Shown here: one piece after another, positions 1-10,842 of the stretch | How the letters are laid out: every line of letters starts with the position of its first letter | Position numbering within the stretch: position 1 is the first letter of the stretch | Source: Candidatus Mycoplasma mahonii | GTDB lineage: Bacteria > Bacillota_I > Bacilli_A > Mycoplasmatales > Metamycoplasmataceae | Direction: 5' to 3' | Length of the DNA: 64,000 bases | Assembly: GCF_030550815.1 (NCBI RefSeq) | Contig: NZ_CP114583.1 | Coordinates: 1 to 64,000 of the forward strand | Translations under genes and position numbers: made by a program | The notes under the pieces: generated by a model | What the model saw: the letters and a program-made list of their open reading frames with translations, nothing else | Told to the model about the DNA's origin: nothing | Databases searched by the model: none

Positions 1-915
1 GTATTAATTAATTCTACAGGTGCACTTGATTTGAAAGCTATTCCTAAAACATTAACCATTATTGGCGGAGGAGTTATTGGCACTGAATTTGCTGTTCTTT
101 ACCAAGATCTAGGAACAAAAGTTACTATTATTGAAGGCCTTCCTGAAGTTCTATCTGTAATGGATGGAGACATTAAAGAATTTGCTCATAAAATGTTGGT
201 GGATAAAGGTATTAATATTATATTGAATGCAAAAGTTCAAAAATTCGAAAATGGGTCTATTGTTTATGAACAAGACGGAAAAGAACATAAAATTAAATCA
301 GAAAAAGTTCTTGAATCTGTAGGTAGAAGAGCAAATAATTTGGGTCTTGATAAAACACTCGGAATTAAACTGGGTAAAAGAGGTGAATTCTTAGTTAATG
401 ATACATTACAAACTTCAATTCCTAATATATTTTCAATTGGTGACTCAAATGCAGTAATCATGCTAGCACATGTAGCTTATAAACATGCTCATGTGGTTGC
501 AAACTTTATTGAAGGTAAACACACAGAATGAGATATTAACAGAGTCCCTTCTTGTGTATATACTCATCCAGAACTTTCTTCAATCGGAAAAACAGAAGAA
601 CAATTAAAAATTGAAGGAATCGATTACATAAAATCAGTATGACAAAATGTTAATGTGGGTAGAGTTCTGACTGATACAAAAAACGCCAAAGGGTTTACTA
701 AGCTACTGATAGGAAAAAAATATGGTGAAATTCTTGGTGCACATGTCGTTAATAATAATTCATCAGATATGATTTCCGAAATAGCTACATTAATTGAGAC
801 TGAGGGAACTGTTTATGAATTGGCCGCCACAATTCATCCACACCCATCTACTTCTGAAGTTATTTATGAAGCTGCAATCCATGCAGTTGATCAATTAAAC
901 AAATTAAGAAAATAA
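1..915 (+). CDS. lpdA: Dihydrolipoamide dehydrogenase (E3), 3' part
   Basis: Flavoprotein E3 of the pyruvate dehydrogenase complex, which reoxidises dihydrolipoamide with NAD+ in the cytoplasm. The frame is open from base 1, so the FAD-binding domain with its redox CxxxxC lies outside the window. The visible 304 residues contain the NAD-binding glycine motif [12 protein letters not shown] (fragment residues 20-31), the second FAD-contact motif IFSIGDSNA, and the C-terminal dimerisation domain ending in HPHPSTSE (about 279-286), which carries the active-site His. TGA at 529-531 and 640-642 is read as Trp. No lesion is seen. The family is clear, although another E3 paralogue cannot be excluded without its upstream neighbours. 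Confidence 0.93.
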
Positions 916-1014
916 ACCATAATAAATATAAATTATCCTCATCTAATGATGCGGACTTTAATAATTAATGCTTTTTTTAATCATTTTCACAAGAAATAAA
1001 GATAAAATTAGGTT

Positions 1015-1704
1015 ATGGATAAAAAAATAAAATTTTATATTATTAAATCTTCAAAAATATCCCGTATTAATATGGACATCATTAGCGAAATAAAAAAACA
1101 ATACCTTTTAGATATTCATATGGATGAATTTGAAAATATAGATGAAGTTATTAAAAATAAACCTCACATAATATTATTCGATGGGTTATTTGAAAAGAAA
1201 CTACAAACTGAGTTAGTACAAAGAATTCACGAATCCAAATCAAATGCTAGGATTTTAATAAGTCAAAAAAATATAAGCGAAAAAAATGAGGTTCGTTTAT
1301 TTCAAAAAAATGTTGATTATGTTTTTAATTCCAACTATGGCGACCAATATTTCATTCATAAAATAAGATCAATTCTCCGTCGCTATTCATCTAGCTATTA
1401 TCTCGAACAAGAAATATCATTTGAAAATTTAATTATTAATTTAATATCAAAAGTTGTATCCGATGATGGACAAACAATTAATCTCACTAATACCGAGTTT
1501 AAATTACTAACATTCATGATTGATGGAAAACCATATCTACAAAAAACAATTATTAATGAAGTATGAAAATATGATGAGGACACAACAAAGCTTGTATCCC
1601 AATATGTTCATCGGCTTAATAAAAAACTGATTAATTACAAAATATTAAGAAACAGTAATAGAGAATATTATATTAGCCAAAAAACTGATAATAATTTAAA
1701 ATAA
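1015..1704 (+). CDS. Orphan OmpR/PhoB-type regulator with degenerate receiver
   Basis: A 229-residue protein with the layout of an OmpR-family response regulator. Residues 1-125 look like a receiver domain: Asp56 after the hydrophobic strand HIILF sits where the phospho-acceptor belongs, but the acidic pair after strand 1 is replaced (KSSK) and no Lys is seen near 105 (VFNSNYG). Residues about 135-221 fit the winged-helix DNA-binding domain: LTNTEFKLLTFM, then NEVWKYDED, then VHRLNKKL and a terminal hairpin. No histidine kinase is nearby. TAAAAT at 1003-1008 is 6 nt before the ATG, with no SD. It probably binds DNA without phosphorylation control; the target is unknown. Such regulators are uncommon in Mycoplasma. 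Confidence 0.75.
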
Positions 1705-1728
1705 CTCAATCAATAGTTATTTTAAATT
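1693..1728. terminator. Bidirectional hairpin between convergent genes
   Basis: Perfect 14-bp inverted repeat (1693-1706 with 1715-1728) with an 8-nt loop. It overlaps the stop codon of the regulator and precedes the stop of the convergent fba. There is no long T-run on either side, so termination efficiency is uncertain. Confidence 0.6.
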
Positions 1729-1735
1729 GTTCTTA

Positions 1736-2599
1736 TTAAGTTTTGTTATTAGAACCAAATAGTGTTATTTTATCTTTAACGGCTTGTACCATAGCATCCA
1801 CACCAGGAGCAAGAAGTTTTCTTGGATCATAGTTTTTGCCTTGATCAGATTTCCCTGATCTAACAAATTCTCTGATTGCAGCAGCATTTGCTAATTGTAA
1901 TTCTGTATTAACATTTATTTTGGCAACACCCATTGAAATGGCTTTAGTAATTTGATCAGAAGGTATTCCTGTTCCTCCATGTAATACTAACCCTCTTTGA
2001 GCTTCGACTTTTAGTTTTGATAGCACACCAAGGTTTAACCCTTCTCATCCTTCTGGATAAGGTCCATGAATATTATTAATTCCAGCAGCGATCATATCAA
2101 CACCCAAATCAGCCATAATCTTAACTTCTTTAGGATCAGCAACATCGCCAGATCCTTGAACTCCATCTTCTTCACCGGCTAGTGTACCAACCTCAACCTC
2201 AACTGAAGCATCTTGCTTAGCTGCAAGCGCAATTATAGTTTTGGTTTTTTCAATATTTTCTTCAATGGGGAAATGTGATCCATCAAACATAACTGATGTG
2301 TATCCAGCTTCAAGAGCTTTCTTGGCGCCTTCGAAAGTTCCGTGATCTAAGTGAATAGCTACAGGAACGGTAATACCCATTGAATCATGCAAGTTTTTTA
2401 CAAGATTTTTTACAGTTTTAAAACCACCCATATATTTAACGGCTCCCTCTGAGGAACCAATGATAACTGGCGACTTCATTTCTTCGGCAGCTAATAAAAT
2501 GGCCTTAGTTCATTCTAAATTATTAGTATTTATATGTGGAATAGCATAATGCCCTTCATAAGCCTTCTTAATCATCTCTTTTGCATTAACAAATGCCAT
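1736..2599 (-). CDS. fba: Class II fructose-bisphosphate aldolase
   Basis: Glycolytic zinc aldolase that cleaves fructose 1,6-bisphosphate to DHAP and glyceraldehyde 3-phosphate. The 287 residues carry family hallmarks: AIPHINTNN near the N-terminus, VAIHLDHGTF (zinc ligand and catalytic region), YTSVMFDGSHFP, AGINNIHGPYPEG, and HGGTGIP followed by GVAKINVNTEL, which bind the phosphate. The start ATG at 2599 has the strong SD AAGGAGAAAT. Trp codons at TGA join what would otherwise be two frames. Length is normal for the family. Confidence 0.95.
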
Positions 2600-2659
2600 A
2601 TTTCTCCTTGTATCAATTTTTGACAAAAAAATTATACCATTTGATATAACTTTTATATT

Positions 2660-2953
2660 TTATAATTCTTCCACCGCATTTGCTTTCATAGCTTTTACTT
2701 CGCCATATGTAAAGTCTTTTACTAATGCAAATTTACTTTCGTCAACCATGACGTAATCACCACTAATAGTTAATAGAGTATATAGTTCACCAATTTTAGA
2801 ATCTTTAATCTCTTGCAGAAGGCTCTTTGGATCAGCTTTCTTTCAATCTGCTTTTTTTTCAGCAAAAACATATTTTCATATTTTTGCATACTCCATAGGT
2901 TCACCATTCTTGCTTTCTAAAAATTCCATTGTTACTTCTAATGTTGTCTTCAT
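2660..2953 (-). CDS. rpoE: RNA polymerase delta subunit-like protein (HARE-HTH)
   Basis: A 97-residue acidic/basic protein read through two TGA Trp codons. The region FLESKNGEPMEYAKIWKYVF and the later IGELYTLLTISGDYVMVDES followed by KFALVKDFTYGEV follow the pattern of the N-terminal winged-helix domain of Firmicute delta (RpoE). Delta binds RNA polymerase and alters promoter selectivity and recycling. The usual long Asp/Glu tail is missing, so only the globular domain remains. The SD AGAGGTG precedes ATG 2953. It lies just upstream of fba on the same strand, and a common transcript is possible. Confidence 0.75.
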
Positions 2954-3166
2954 AATATGCACCTCTTTTGATTTATATTATATATTATTTTTGCACGTCA
3001 AATATCATTATTACAATCTATTAAATATTGTTAATGAAAATATAGTAAATAATTATATTCATATAATTATGTGTTACAAAAATAAAAATAATTTAAAGAA
3101 AAGACTCCGCAAGGTCCCCTCAACTCGTTTGTTACAACTAGGTAATTCGGTCAATATTATTATAGA

Positions 3167-3875
3167 CTATTTTATTAAAATGATTTTTATGTCAGCAGGA
3201 TTTTCATCAACAATTCGTTTATTCCCTTCTTTCTAATTTCATATTCATGAATTTTAAACACAGTTACCAAAATAAATTTAGTACCAATTTTATCAATGGT
3301 GAATTTGGCTTTTCTACTAAATCATAAATTTCTTTTTTTGCCATGATTTTATTTTAAAATTTCATGAAGAAATTGCCCAAAAATATGTCAGATAACTATA
3401 TTATTTGAAATTCTTTAGAATCAATATAATCAAGTTGAGGCATCATTGCTATATTCATTGTTTTATCAATTGTATTTTCATTTAGAATTTCTTTTTGATC
3501 CGAAATTATTCCATAAATTGTAAAAGGAGTTTTGCAACCAACGAGTAATGTAATCTAGAATATCAATCCTTGTAGCTTATCCTTAAGTTGCGTTTGATTG
3601 TTGCAATTAGAACCCTTAATTGCATATAATCATTTACACTGCAAAATTAACAAGATTCTTATATAAATTAATCTTGGATTTCCCTATTTTTGTCCACTTA
3701 ACTTCTGTTAAGGACTTTATGCCGTGATAGGCTTTTATTTTTTTATAGCTGTGTTTACTTCAATAATTTTATCTTTTTGTACTATTCACCCACCAATAAC
3801 AAGTGGTTTCACTTGATAAGGTAGATGATTTGACTCTTCTAAAAATAATAGTTTTCTATTCTTTATAATATACAT
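3167..3875 (-). pseudogene. Decayed DUF3800-like protein gene
   Basis: On the minus strand several frames join into one recognisable protein once frameshifts and stops are ignored. Starting at ATG 3875: LLFLEESNHLPYQ, VKPLVIGGWIVQKDKI, then after a shift HGIKSLTEVKWTKIGKSKI, then DYIDSKEFQII, a TAG where a Gln codon CAG would fit, and LSDIFLGNFF. The order (F-D/E-ES near the start, a hydrophobic GG strand, E-x-K-W, and D-S followed by a Q-L-[SA]-D-hydrophobic motif) matches the RNase H-like DUF3800 family, often found near mobile elements. Further fragments continue to a TAG at 3167-3169, including IRKKG and NKRIVDENPADIKIILIK in different frames. No intact frame survives. Confidence 0.6.
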
Positions 3876-3931
3876 GGTATGTAAAATGTCATTATTTGTC
3901 ATTTGTCATTTGTATTTGGTAAAATATATTT

Positions 3932-4495
3932 ATGAACTGACCAATTGAATTGATTAATGAAGCTAATAAAATATTAGATAGGCTATATGATGACAATGTC
4001 TCACCATCAAAAAATAAAGCTTTAAGATTTTTTAATAAAAATCCTGATAATATCAAAATTATAATTTTGGGACAAGATCCTTACCCAACACCAGGTGTAG
4101 CAAACGGAATAGCTTTTGCTGTTAATAAAGATATTAAAGAACCTCAATCCCTCAAAAATATATTTAAGGAGTTAATTGAGGTTAGAGGTAGTTTCAAAAC
4201 CGATAAAACTCTTAAGCATTGAGAAGATCAAGGAGTATTGATGCTAAACACATCTTTAACTGTTGAACATGGTCAACCTAATTCACACACAAAAGCTTGA
4301 AAGCCCTTTACAAATAAATTAATTAAGTGGATGGATAATAATCTGAAAATCACATGAGTTCTTTGGGGAAATGAAGCAAAAAAATATGCACCATTATTGG
4401 TGAATAAAAAAATAATGGACGCCCACCCATCACCGTTGTCAGTAAGACACAGAATTAAAAATACATTTAAGGAACTAACAAATATAGATTGATAA
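3932..4495 (+). CDS. ung: Uracil-DNA glycosylase
   Basis: Family 1 UDG (187 aa) that removes uracil from DNA to start base-excision repair. It has the catalytic water-activating motif GQDPYPTPGVANG (Asp in DPY), the middle motif LMLNTSLTV, and the C-terminal HPSPLS loop with the catalytic His. The protein starts MNWPIEL at ATG 3932. Starting further in would lose the Trp encoded by the first TGA. There is no SD; TAAAAT at 3920-3925 lies 6 nt before the ATG, pointing to a leaderless mRNA. It converges with udk, leaving 5 nt between the stops. Confidence 0.96.
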
Positions 4496-4500
4496 ACTTA

Positions 4501-5082
4501 CTAATTATGTCTAATGGAATTGAATAAAGCATTTAATGATTTCATGTTCACAGCAGTTCATGGAACAATGATATCAGCTTGGGTTTTAGCTTGTGAAATA
4601 TGTTTGTGGTAAGCTGGTTTAACATCTTTTTCTCAACGATTAATAATATCACTAATTTTTCTTTGTCTTTTATTAACATCTCTCATAACTCTTCGACCTA
4701 GTCTTGTATCAGATGGAGTATCAACAAATATCTTAAGTGTTGCTAACTCCATTAGTTCAAGATCTTTGAAAGTGAATAGCCCTTCAAAAATAATTACTCC
4801 CTTGGAATTAATTGTTTCATAACCATCTCTAGCATGTTTAGAAAAACAATATATGGGCATCTGAACATCATTACCAGAAAGCAAGTCCTTAATTATTTGT
4901 TTTTGTAAATTCATATCAAAGGCTTTCGGTGTATCATAATTAGTTTTTGGACTACCCACTGGCAAGTAGAAGTTATCTTGCGAGACTAGCAAAGCATCAT
5001 TACCAAACTCTTTCTTTATGGCTTTAGCAACTGTAGATTTGCCTGATGCAGAGCCACCAGTAATAAGAATTAATTTTGACAT
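4501..5082 (-). CDS. udk: Uridine kinase
   Basis: Phosphorylates uridine and cytidine to UMP/CMP in nucleoside salvage, the main pyrimidine route in organisms without de novo synthesis. The 193 aa contain the P-loop GGSASGKST (9-17), SQDNFYLP (substrate Asp), the FDMNLQ segment, IIFEGLFTF, FVDTPSDTRLGRRVMRD and the C-terminal IVPW. A TGA Trp lies in NRWEKDVKP. The minus-strand TATAAT (plus coordinates 5090-5095) is 7 nt before the ATG and no SD is present. Confidence 0.94.
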
Positions 5083-5176
5083 TAATGTAATTATAAGGAA
5101 AAATACAAAAGATTAATAATTTTACTAATTCATTAAAAAATTTATATAACTTTTATAATTATTTATATTCATGTTG

Positions 5177-6076
5177 TTATCTGTTGCTTTTTATATATTC
5201 AAGAAATTCTCTTGCTTCCTTTAATGACTTGCACATAAAACCAGAAGATGAATAATGGCCACCTCCACCCATGTGTTTTGCAAATAAAGAGACATCAATA
5301 TTTCCTTTTGATCTCAATTCACCGCGATAAATATTAGAGCTAACTTTAGTGACACCTAAATATATTTCAAATCCTTTTTCATTGGAAAACAAAGCAGTCA
5401 TTTGCCTCAAGTAATCATTAGGAACAATTGTTTCTGTTAATAGGGCACAAATATCATTTTGGACAACTAATTCTTTCCGTAAATTATTGATTGAATTATT
5501 CTCATCGGTTGTTAATGCAAGTTTTTTTATTACATCTTTTTTATTTTGTACCAAATGTTCAATAGCTTCTCAAGTATTGGTGGATAAACTTCTCTGGGTC
5601 ATTTCTTCTGTATCGGTTCATATCGCCACCCACATGGCCTCAGCAGCTCTTTTTGGGATTGTTAAATCTAACTGTTTAGCCATTTCATAAAGAATTTGCC
5701 CTGTTGCTGGTCATTTATCTCCACCAATCTCCAATTTTCATTTATTTTCATGATGATGGTGATCTATTTTAATAGAATTAATTGTATTAACTCTTTGATC
5801 ATGAATTCTGCTTATAGTTGATGTGTCAACAACTATAACTTGAGATGAATTAAAAAACTTATCGGACACTTCTTCTGACTCATCCAAGAAGGAAATAAAT
5901 CTAGGGGCTTTTTCTCCAGAAATCTTTACTTCCTGGACATTCGTGTTATCCAATATTAGATGTTTCAAAGCAGTGGCAGATCCGGTAGTATCTCCGTCAG
6001 CATCTATATGTGACAAAATAGTAATGTTTTTATTTGTTTTAATTTCATTTCATATTTTTTCATACATTTTATTCAT
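5177..6076 (-). CDS. DHH/DHHA1 phosphoesterase, NrnA-like, copy A
   Basis: 299-aa member of the NrnA group, which degrades short oligoribonucleotides (including pApA from c-di-AMP turnover) and 3'-phosphoadenosine phosphate with Mn2+. Visible motifs: SHIDADGDTTGSA, VVDTS, the DHH motif KIDHHHHENKW, WTDTE, and the DHHA1 nucleotide-binding GGGGHYSSSGF. It is clearly paralogous to the copy at 12178-13095 and less so to 15070-16050. TATAAT (plus 6083-6088) is 6 nt before the ATG at 6076, with no SD. The precise substrate cannot be read from sequence. Confidence 0.88.
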
Positions 6077-6113
6077 ACATAAATTATAAAGAAAATAATT
6101 TTGGTAATTAGGA

Positions 6114-8219
6114 TTATATTGAATACTTCTCATAAATATGCTTTAAAGCAGATTCCTGAACTATTTTTTCTTTGGCCGCTAAAAATTTATATATTTTCTT
6201 CTGAATGTTTTTGTAGGAATCGCTTTCTTGTGAAATATTATTAAGCATTTTCTTATCTTTTGCATTAATAATTTCAAACTTTTTCTCAGCTTTAACTTGT
6301 TCTTTTTTGTATTCTGATGCAAATTGTTCTTTAGCGTTTTGCAATTTATCTTTGCCATTTCCTATCTTAACTAACTTCTTACTTACTAAATTATTGTAGT
6401 CAACTCAATTTTTTTTCTCAGAAAATTTTAAATTAAATGCCATACAATTCATCAATGATTTCTTCTTGTTTGTCCTTCTTAAAAATTTGTATATGATATT
6501 TCTATTTGGAAAAATTCTTCCAGTCATAAGAACTTTTCTGCCAAGAGAAGATATTTGCTCCAGAATTAAAATCATTACAATAATAACAATTATAAACGAT
6601 GACAACTGACTATAATAAGCAGGATCTGCTGCATAAGTTGCTACAGAATACCCAAATATCGACATCCCGATAGTACCAATTTGAACCGTAGATTTAAGAT
6701 TTATTTCTACTCTATATAAAGCATTAGATAGTATTTGGGGCATCGCTTCTTTAATTAAGGCCCATCTTGTTACTTGTAATTTTGTAGATCCCATTACTTT
6801 TAATGATTCAGCAGGGCCAGAATCTAATGATTCTATTTTTTCATATGTTAGCTTTCCAAGCATCCCTATAGAATGAATTCCCAGTGCAAGAACCCCACCA
6901 AACATAAAGTTATTATCTGGAGAAATTATAAAGATAAAGATAATAGCATACACAAATGCAGGAATAGATCTTATGGTGATTATTAATATTTTAAACACTC
7001 AAGAAAAATATGGGCCAAGAATATTTTTTGACGCTAACGAACCAAAAACAATTCCAAAGAACGTACCCATAATTGCTGCTAGTGCTGCTATTAAAAGCGC
7101 ATTAAAAGCAGCATTTATTGGATTTAACGTGCCAACTATTTTAAATAAAGATCAGTCTGGCTGAAATAAGTCGCCCACAAGAGATTTAAAATTTCCAAGA
7201 CGCTCTGGTGTGGCCATAGCTCATTTGATTTGAATAATCGAGTAAATTAGCACCATTATAAATAATAAACCAAAACCTAACTTCACAATTCAAAATTTTG
7301 GGGCAGATTTATAGATATGGTCAATAGCTACTTTTTTAGAATCATTTTTATTGATGGACACTTTGTTAAATGTTTTTTCAATAATATACTTAATAAAGAT
7401 TTTAGAAAAAATTTCGATCAATACTATTGTTACAATTAAAACAAGAAGAACTATTGTCATATGCCCTCACATTCCAACATCACTGTATCTATCGCTTAAA
7501 AGCATACCAATTGTTGAGATATTGATGACTCCAAGAATGGTTGCAAAACGTATTACAATTTCAAAAGCATAAAGGCCATATGATAAAGCCTTTTTCATAA
7601 GAAATGGCAACACCGATTGTCTCAATGCTCTAAATCTTGAGTTGCCAAATGCTTGCAGTGCGTTGAATGTTTCCATATCAAGTGTATCAAGTTCTTCAAA
7701 AAGTCATTTAGTCATTATTGTTGCAACAAAAACACCTATTGCAAATGTTGCAGTCAATGTAGGCGAAAACATTTGAAACATGATAAATGCAATTACTAGT
7801 GGGGGTATTGCCCTCATAATAGACATCACGAATCTAAATGGAGTATATATATATCACTTCTTGACAATATTTTTAGAACTCAATAATGCCAATGGTATCG
7901 AAACAATAATACCCAACACTGTTCCGAGCACGGAATAAATAAGTGTGTTTAATAATAATCTTAATGAGTCTCCTAGTGTCTGAGCAATTGTAATGGTTTG
8001 TAATCCAATATGTTTATCAGAAAAATCAAAGAATTTGGATAAATTATGAAAAAAAACTGATGAATTCACAAACTTAGGATTAGAAATATAAAAAAGAAAT
8101 ATTACTAAACATGTTATCAAAAGCGAAGACAAAATTACTGGTCAAGCGCTTTTTTTAATTACTCTTTGATCTTTTATTCTAATTGGTTTGTTATGAAAAA
8201 AATCAATAATGCTACTCAT
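6114..8219 (-). CDS. ABC transporter permease, double PhnE-like (p69 type)
   Basis: 701-aa membrane protein made of two consecutive ABC permease halves of the phosphonate/p69 type, each with a cytoplasmic EAA-like loop (ALQAFGNSRFRALRQSVLP in the first, SLKVMGSTKLQVTRWALIKE in the second). Many hydrophobic segments, probably about 12, cover residues 25-590. The C-terminal ~100 residues are hydrophilic and rich in Lys/Glu, likely a coiled cytoplasmic tail. The ATG overlaps the stop of the upstream ATPase by 8 bases, implying coupling. With the next two genes it forms a p37-p29-p69 style system as described in M. hyorhinis. In that species p37 binds thiamine (pyrophosphate), so thiamine import is possible but inferred. 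Confidence 0.88.
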
Positions 8220-9114
8220 TATTTAATTCCTTTGTTTTTTTAACTTTTTTTCTTTGCTTTGCTTTTTTTGGTTCTTTAACGACTTTTCTTTTTCTTCAAA
8301 TTTCTTTTAATTCTTTTTCATCGAAACCTTCTAGTTTACTACCATATATTTTTTTAAGAACCTTTAAATCGACTTTTGTTGAAAGACCATCAAAAACTAT
8401 TTCACCATTTTTAACCCCAATTATTCTATCGGTGTATTGCAGAGCTAAATCAACATGATGAAGATTAATTATGATTGTTTTGTTTTGTTTTGTGTTAATT
8501 CTTAAAAAAGAATCCATAACTGATTTAGCCATAATGGGATCAAGGGCCCCGACAGGTTCATCAGCTAAAATTACTTTTGCTCCTTGAGCAATGGTTCTAG
8601 CAAGTGCAACTCTTTGCATCTGCCCACCAGAAAGATTTTCAGCCCTTACATAAGCATTTTCCAGAATGCCTACTTGAGCAAGAGAATCCAACGCAAGCAT
8701 TTTTTCTTCCTTTTTGAAAATGCCCAATAGAGCCCTAACCTGGTTTATTTGGGCCAATTTAGCTGAAAGGACATTCGTGATTACTTTAGATCCATATAGT
8801 AAGTTATACCTTTGGAATACCATTCCAATGTGGGTTTTGTATTCTCTTTCCATTTTACCCTTTAGTTTCTTAACAAGGTATGCATTTTCTTTTGTCTGAT
8901 TTTCAATGTTACCAATGATTATGTTTCCACTAGTTATTTTAGATATTTTATTAATTGATTTTAACAACGTTGTCTTACCGGCTCCAGATAAACCTATTAT
9001 CCCAACAAATTCACCTTCAAGAATTTTTAAATTTATATTTCTTAATGCATCATATCCATTGGGATATATAAGCCCAACATCTTCAAACTGAATGTTTCAT
9101 TTTTTGATGTTCAT
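8212..9114 (-). CDS. ABC transporter ATP-binding protein (p29/PhnC type)
   Basis: 300-aa ATPase that energises the transporter. Walker A is GLSGAGKTT (41-49), followed by the Q-loop GMVFQRYNLL, signature LSGGQMQR, Walker B VILADEPVGALDP and switch HHV (LHHVDLAL). A basic C-terminal tail of about 30 residues (RKRKVV...KKAKQRKK) extends beyond the usual domain. The start at 9114 gives the conserved N-terminus with aromatic A-loop (GLIYPNGYDALRNI). It lies between the binding lipoprotein gene (20 nt upstream) and the permease (8-nt overlap). Confidence 0.93.
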
Positions 9115-9134
9115 ATTATTAAAATTTCTTTTAA

Positions 9135-10532
9135 TTATTTTGTGAAGTGTGAATTAAATCACAGTTCAGGAAATAGATACGATGATGATGAAGTTATAGA
9201 TGTATATCCATATGTCACAGTTCCTAAATCAGATAGCGGCATTGAAAAATTGGATTTAGCTTTTACAGCTTCGGATATTTTTCTTGTTATTTCAGAATCA
9301 GTTTTACCGTAAATAACTGATTCATACGATCCCGCTTTGTAAATATCATTAGTTCTGTCTGTATAAGTATGTCTAGCAAATAGTGCAGCAAGCACAAAAT
9401 CATGCAAAGGGTCATTTGTATTTGTTACGGCAGCATTAAAATTAGCTTCTCATGACGGGAACTTGGGAGCACGATCAACAAAATCACTTTCTCCAGATAA
9501 TGTGTTAGGATCTATATCTTTAAGATCTGATAAATATAAAGAACCAAATTTATCAAGTGCTTGAACAGCAATTGATGAGTCACCAATAGTTGACGTAGGT
9601 TTTTTAAGAGTATTTCCTTCTTGAATCATTGTTCCAACAATCGTAGATCTACTAGCTTGTAGTAAAAAATTAGTTGAAGGGGCAATTGTGGCTCATGTAT
9701 CTACTGGCAAAAATGCAAGATCAATTTGCCTAGATTCTAATTGACGTGCAGCTACGCTATAATTTGCAGATGCAGCAATTGGATTATCTTTTCCAGTTGC
9801 ATTATCAAAGAAACTCTTCAATGCTACTGCAACAGATTGAACGTCAGTGGGGTTCTTTGATGGAATCATTTGTACTGAGAATCTAGCCTTAGTAGTGCTT
9901 AGGGCGTTTTTAACATCTGAAATAGTGGATGTTGAAGTCAAAAGCCTTAAAGCATTTAAATTAGTTACTGAAAAATAATCAGAATCATCATCAGCTGGAG
10001 AAGCAGAAATTTCTGGAGCTTCACCCTTTAAAGCATTTGCTTCTTTTGCTACACCATCTTCTAGATATGTAATTTTTGTGTTTTTGTCAAGAGATGTGTA
10101 ATCATTATGAGAATATACTTTGAATAATGATTTAACTTCACCATCTAGTAAAACTTGGAGTGATGACTCATCAGCTGATAGTCTAACTAATTGCTTAAAA
10201 ATAATTTGAAATGCCTTTTGATCAGCTGGTTTCATATCACTTCTTGCTTGAAGACCATCATTTGCTATTCTTTTGTGGACGACACCTAAAACTGATACTT
10301 TCTCGTCTCCGCCATCCCTTATATTTGCTCTTAAGTCAGAATACCCTCCGGCAAGACTTAATGTTCCTAAAGCGACTTTCCCTATTGAGTCAGCATATCC
10401 TGTTGTTAACGTACCTTCAATGTCTTTCATTGTTACACCTAAATTTGATGAACCACATGATAATACCATTGCAACAGGTGATACTATTACACCTATTGTT
10501 CCGACCGTCGATAATGTTTTTCTTCCAATCAC
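9135..10532 (-). CDS. Substrate-binding lipoprotein of p37-type ABC transporter
   Basis: 465-aa prolipoprotein starting with GTG at 10532 behind the near-perfect SD AAAAGGAGGAAAGT. The signal peptide ends in the lipobox VLSC, with lipidated Cys26. The mature part contains RQIDLAFLPVDTW, typical of phosphonate/p37-type periplasmic binding folds. It sits first in an operon with the ATPase and double permease, so it should capture the substrate at the outer membrane face. By analogy with M. hyorhinis p37 the ligand may be thiamine pyrophosphate; the sequence does not prove this. Its promoter lies inside the 222-bp inverted repeat. Confidence 0.85.
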
Positions 10533-10538
10533 ACTTTC

Positions 10539-10760
10539 CTCCTTTTAAAATTCTCTATTTCTCTGCAGTATTCCCTACATTTGCATTATACAAAATATTT
10601 TTAAATTATTTTATAAAAATAACACATTGTTAAATTTAATGTTAATAAAATCAATTTTACCTATAAAAAAGTTAACTTACCATTGTACAAATATCTTTTA
10701 AAATTGATAGTACATGTATAAATATTTTTTATTGATAAAGAATTCATTAGGAATTTATGA
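10539..10760 (-). repeat. 222-bp inverted repeat, left copy (promoter/leader)
   Basis: This copy reads on the minus strand into the p37-type lipoprotein and ends within its Shine-Dalgarno. It is identical to 16666-16887 on the plus strand at all but two positions. It contains the promoter, about 45 nt of leader and the start of the SD. The two copies face outward around a 5.9-kb block. Confidence 0.95.
10585..10590 (-). promoter_or_regulatory. -10 box of the p37-type operon
   Basis: TATAAT preceded by TTTG on the minus strand, about 45 nt upstream of the SD and 53 nt upstream of the GTG. It is conserved in the second repeat copy apart from one base 4 nt upstream of the box. Confidence 0.6.
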
Positions 10761-10842
10761 TATGTATTTTCTATAAAACTAATGACTCTACCAATAGAGA
10801 AAAACTGCATAAAATTACTCCTCACAAGAAGTTTTTTAAATA

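Noticed and set aside
3095-3150. GC-richer stretch possibly encoding an RNA
   Set aside because: No convincing fold; on the minus strand it reads as a short coding-like tail (ELPSCNKRVEGTLRS) and is more likely part of the adjacent decayed gene.
2910-3236. 108-codon plus-strand frame opposite rpoE and the DUF3800 remnant
   Set aside because: It is the antisense of a real gene and a pseudogene, with hydrophobic low-complexity content and no initiation signal.
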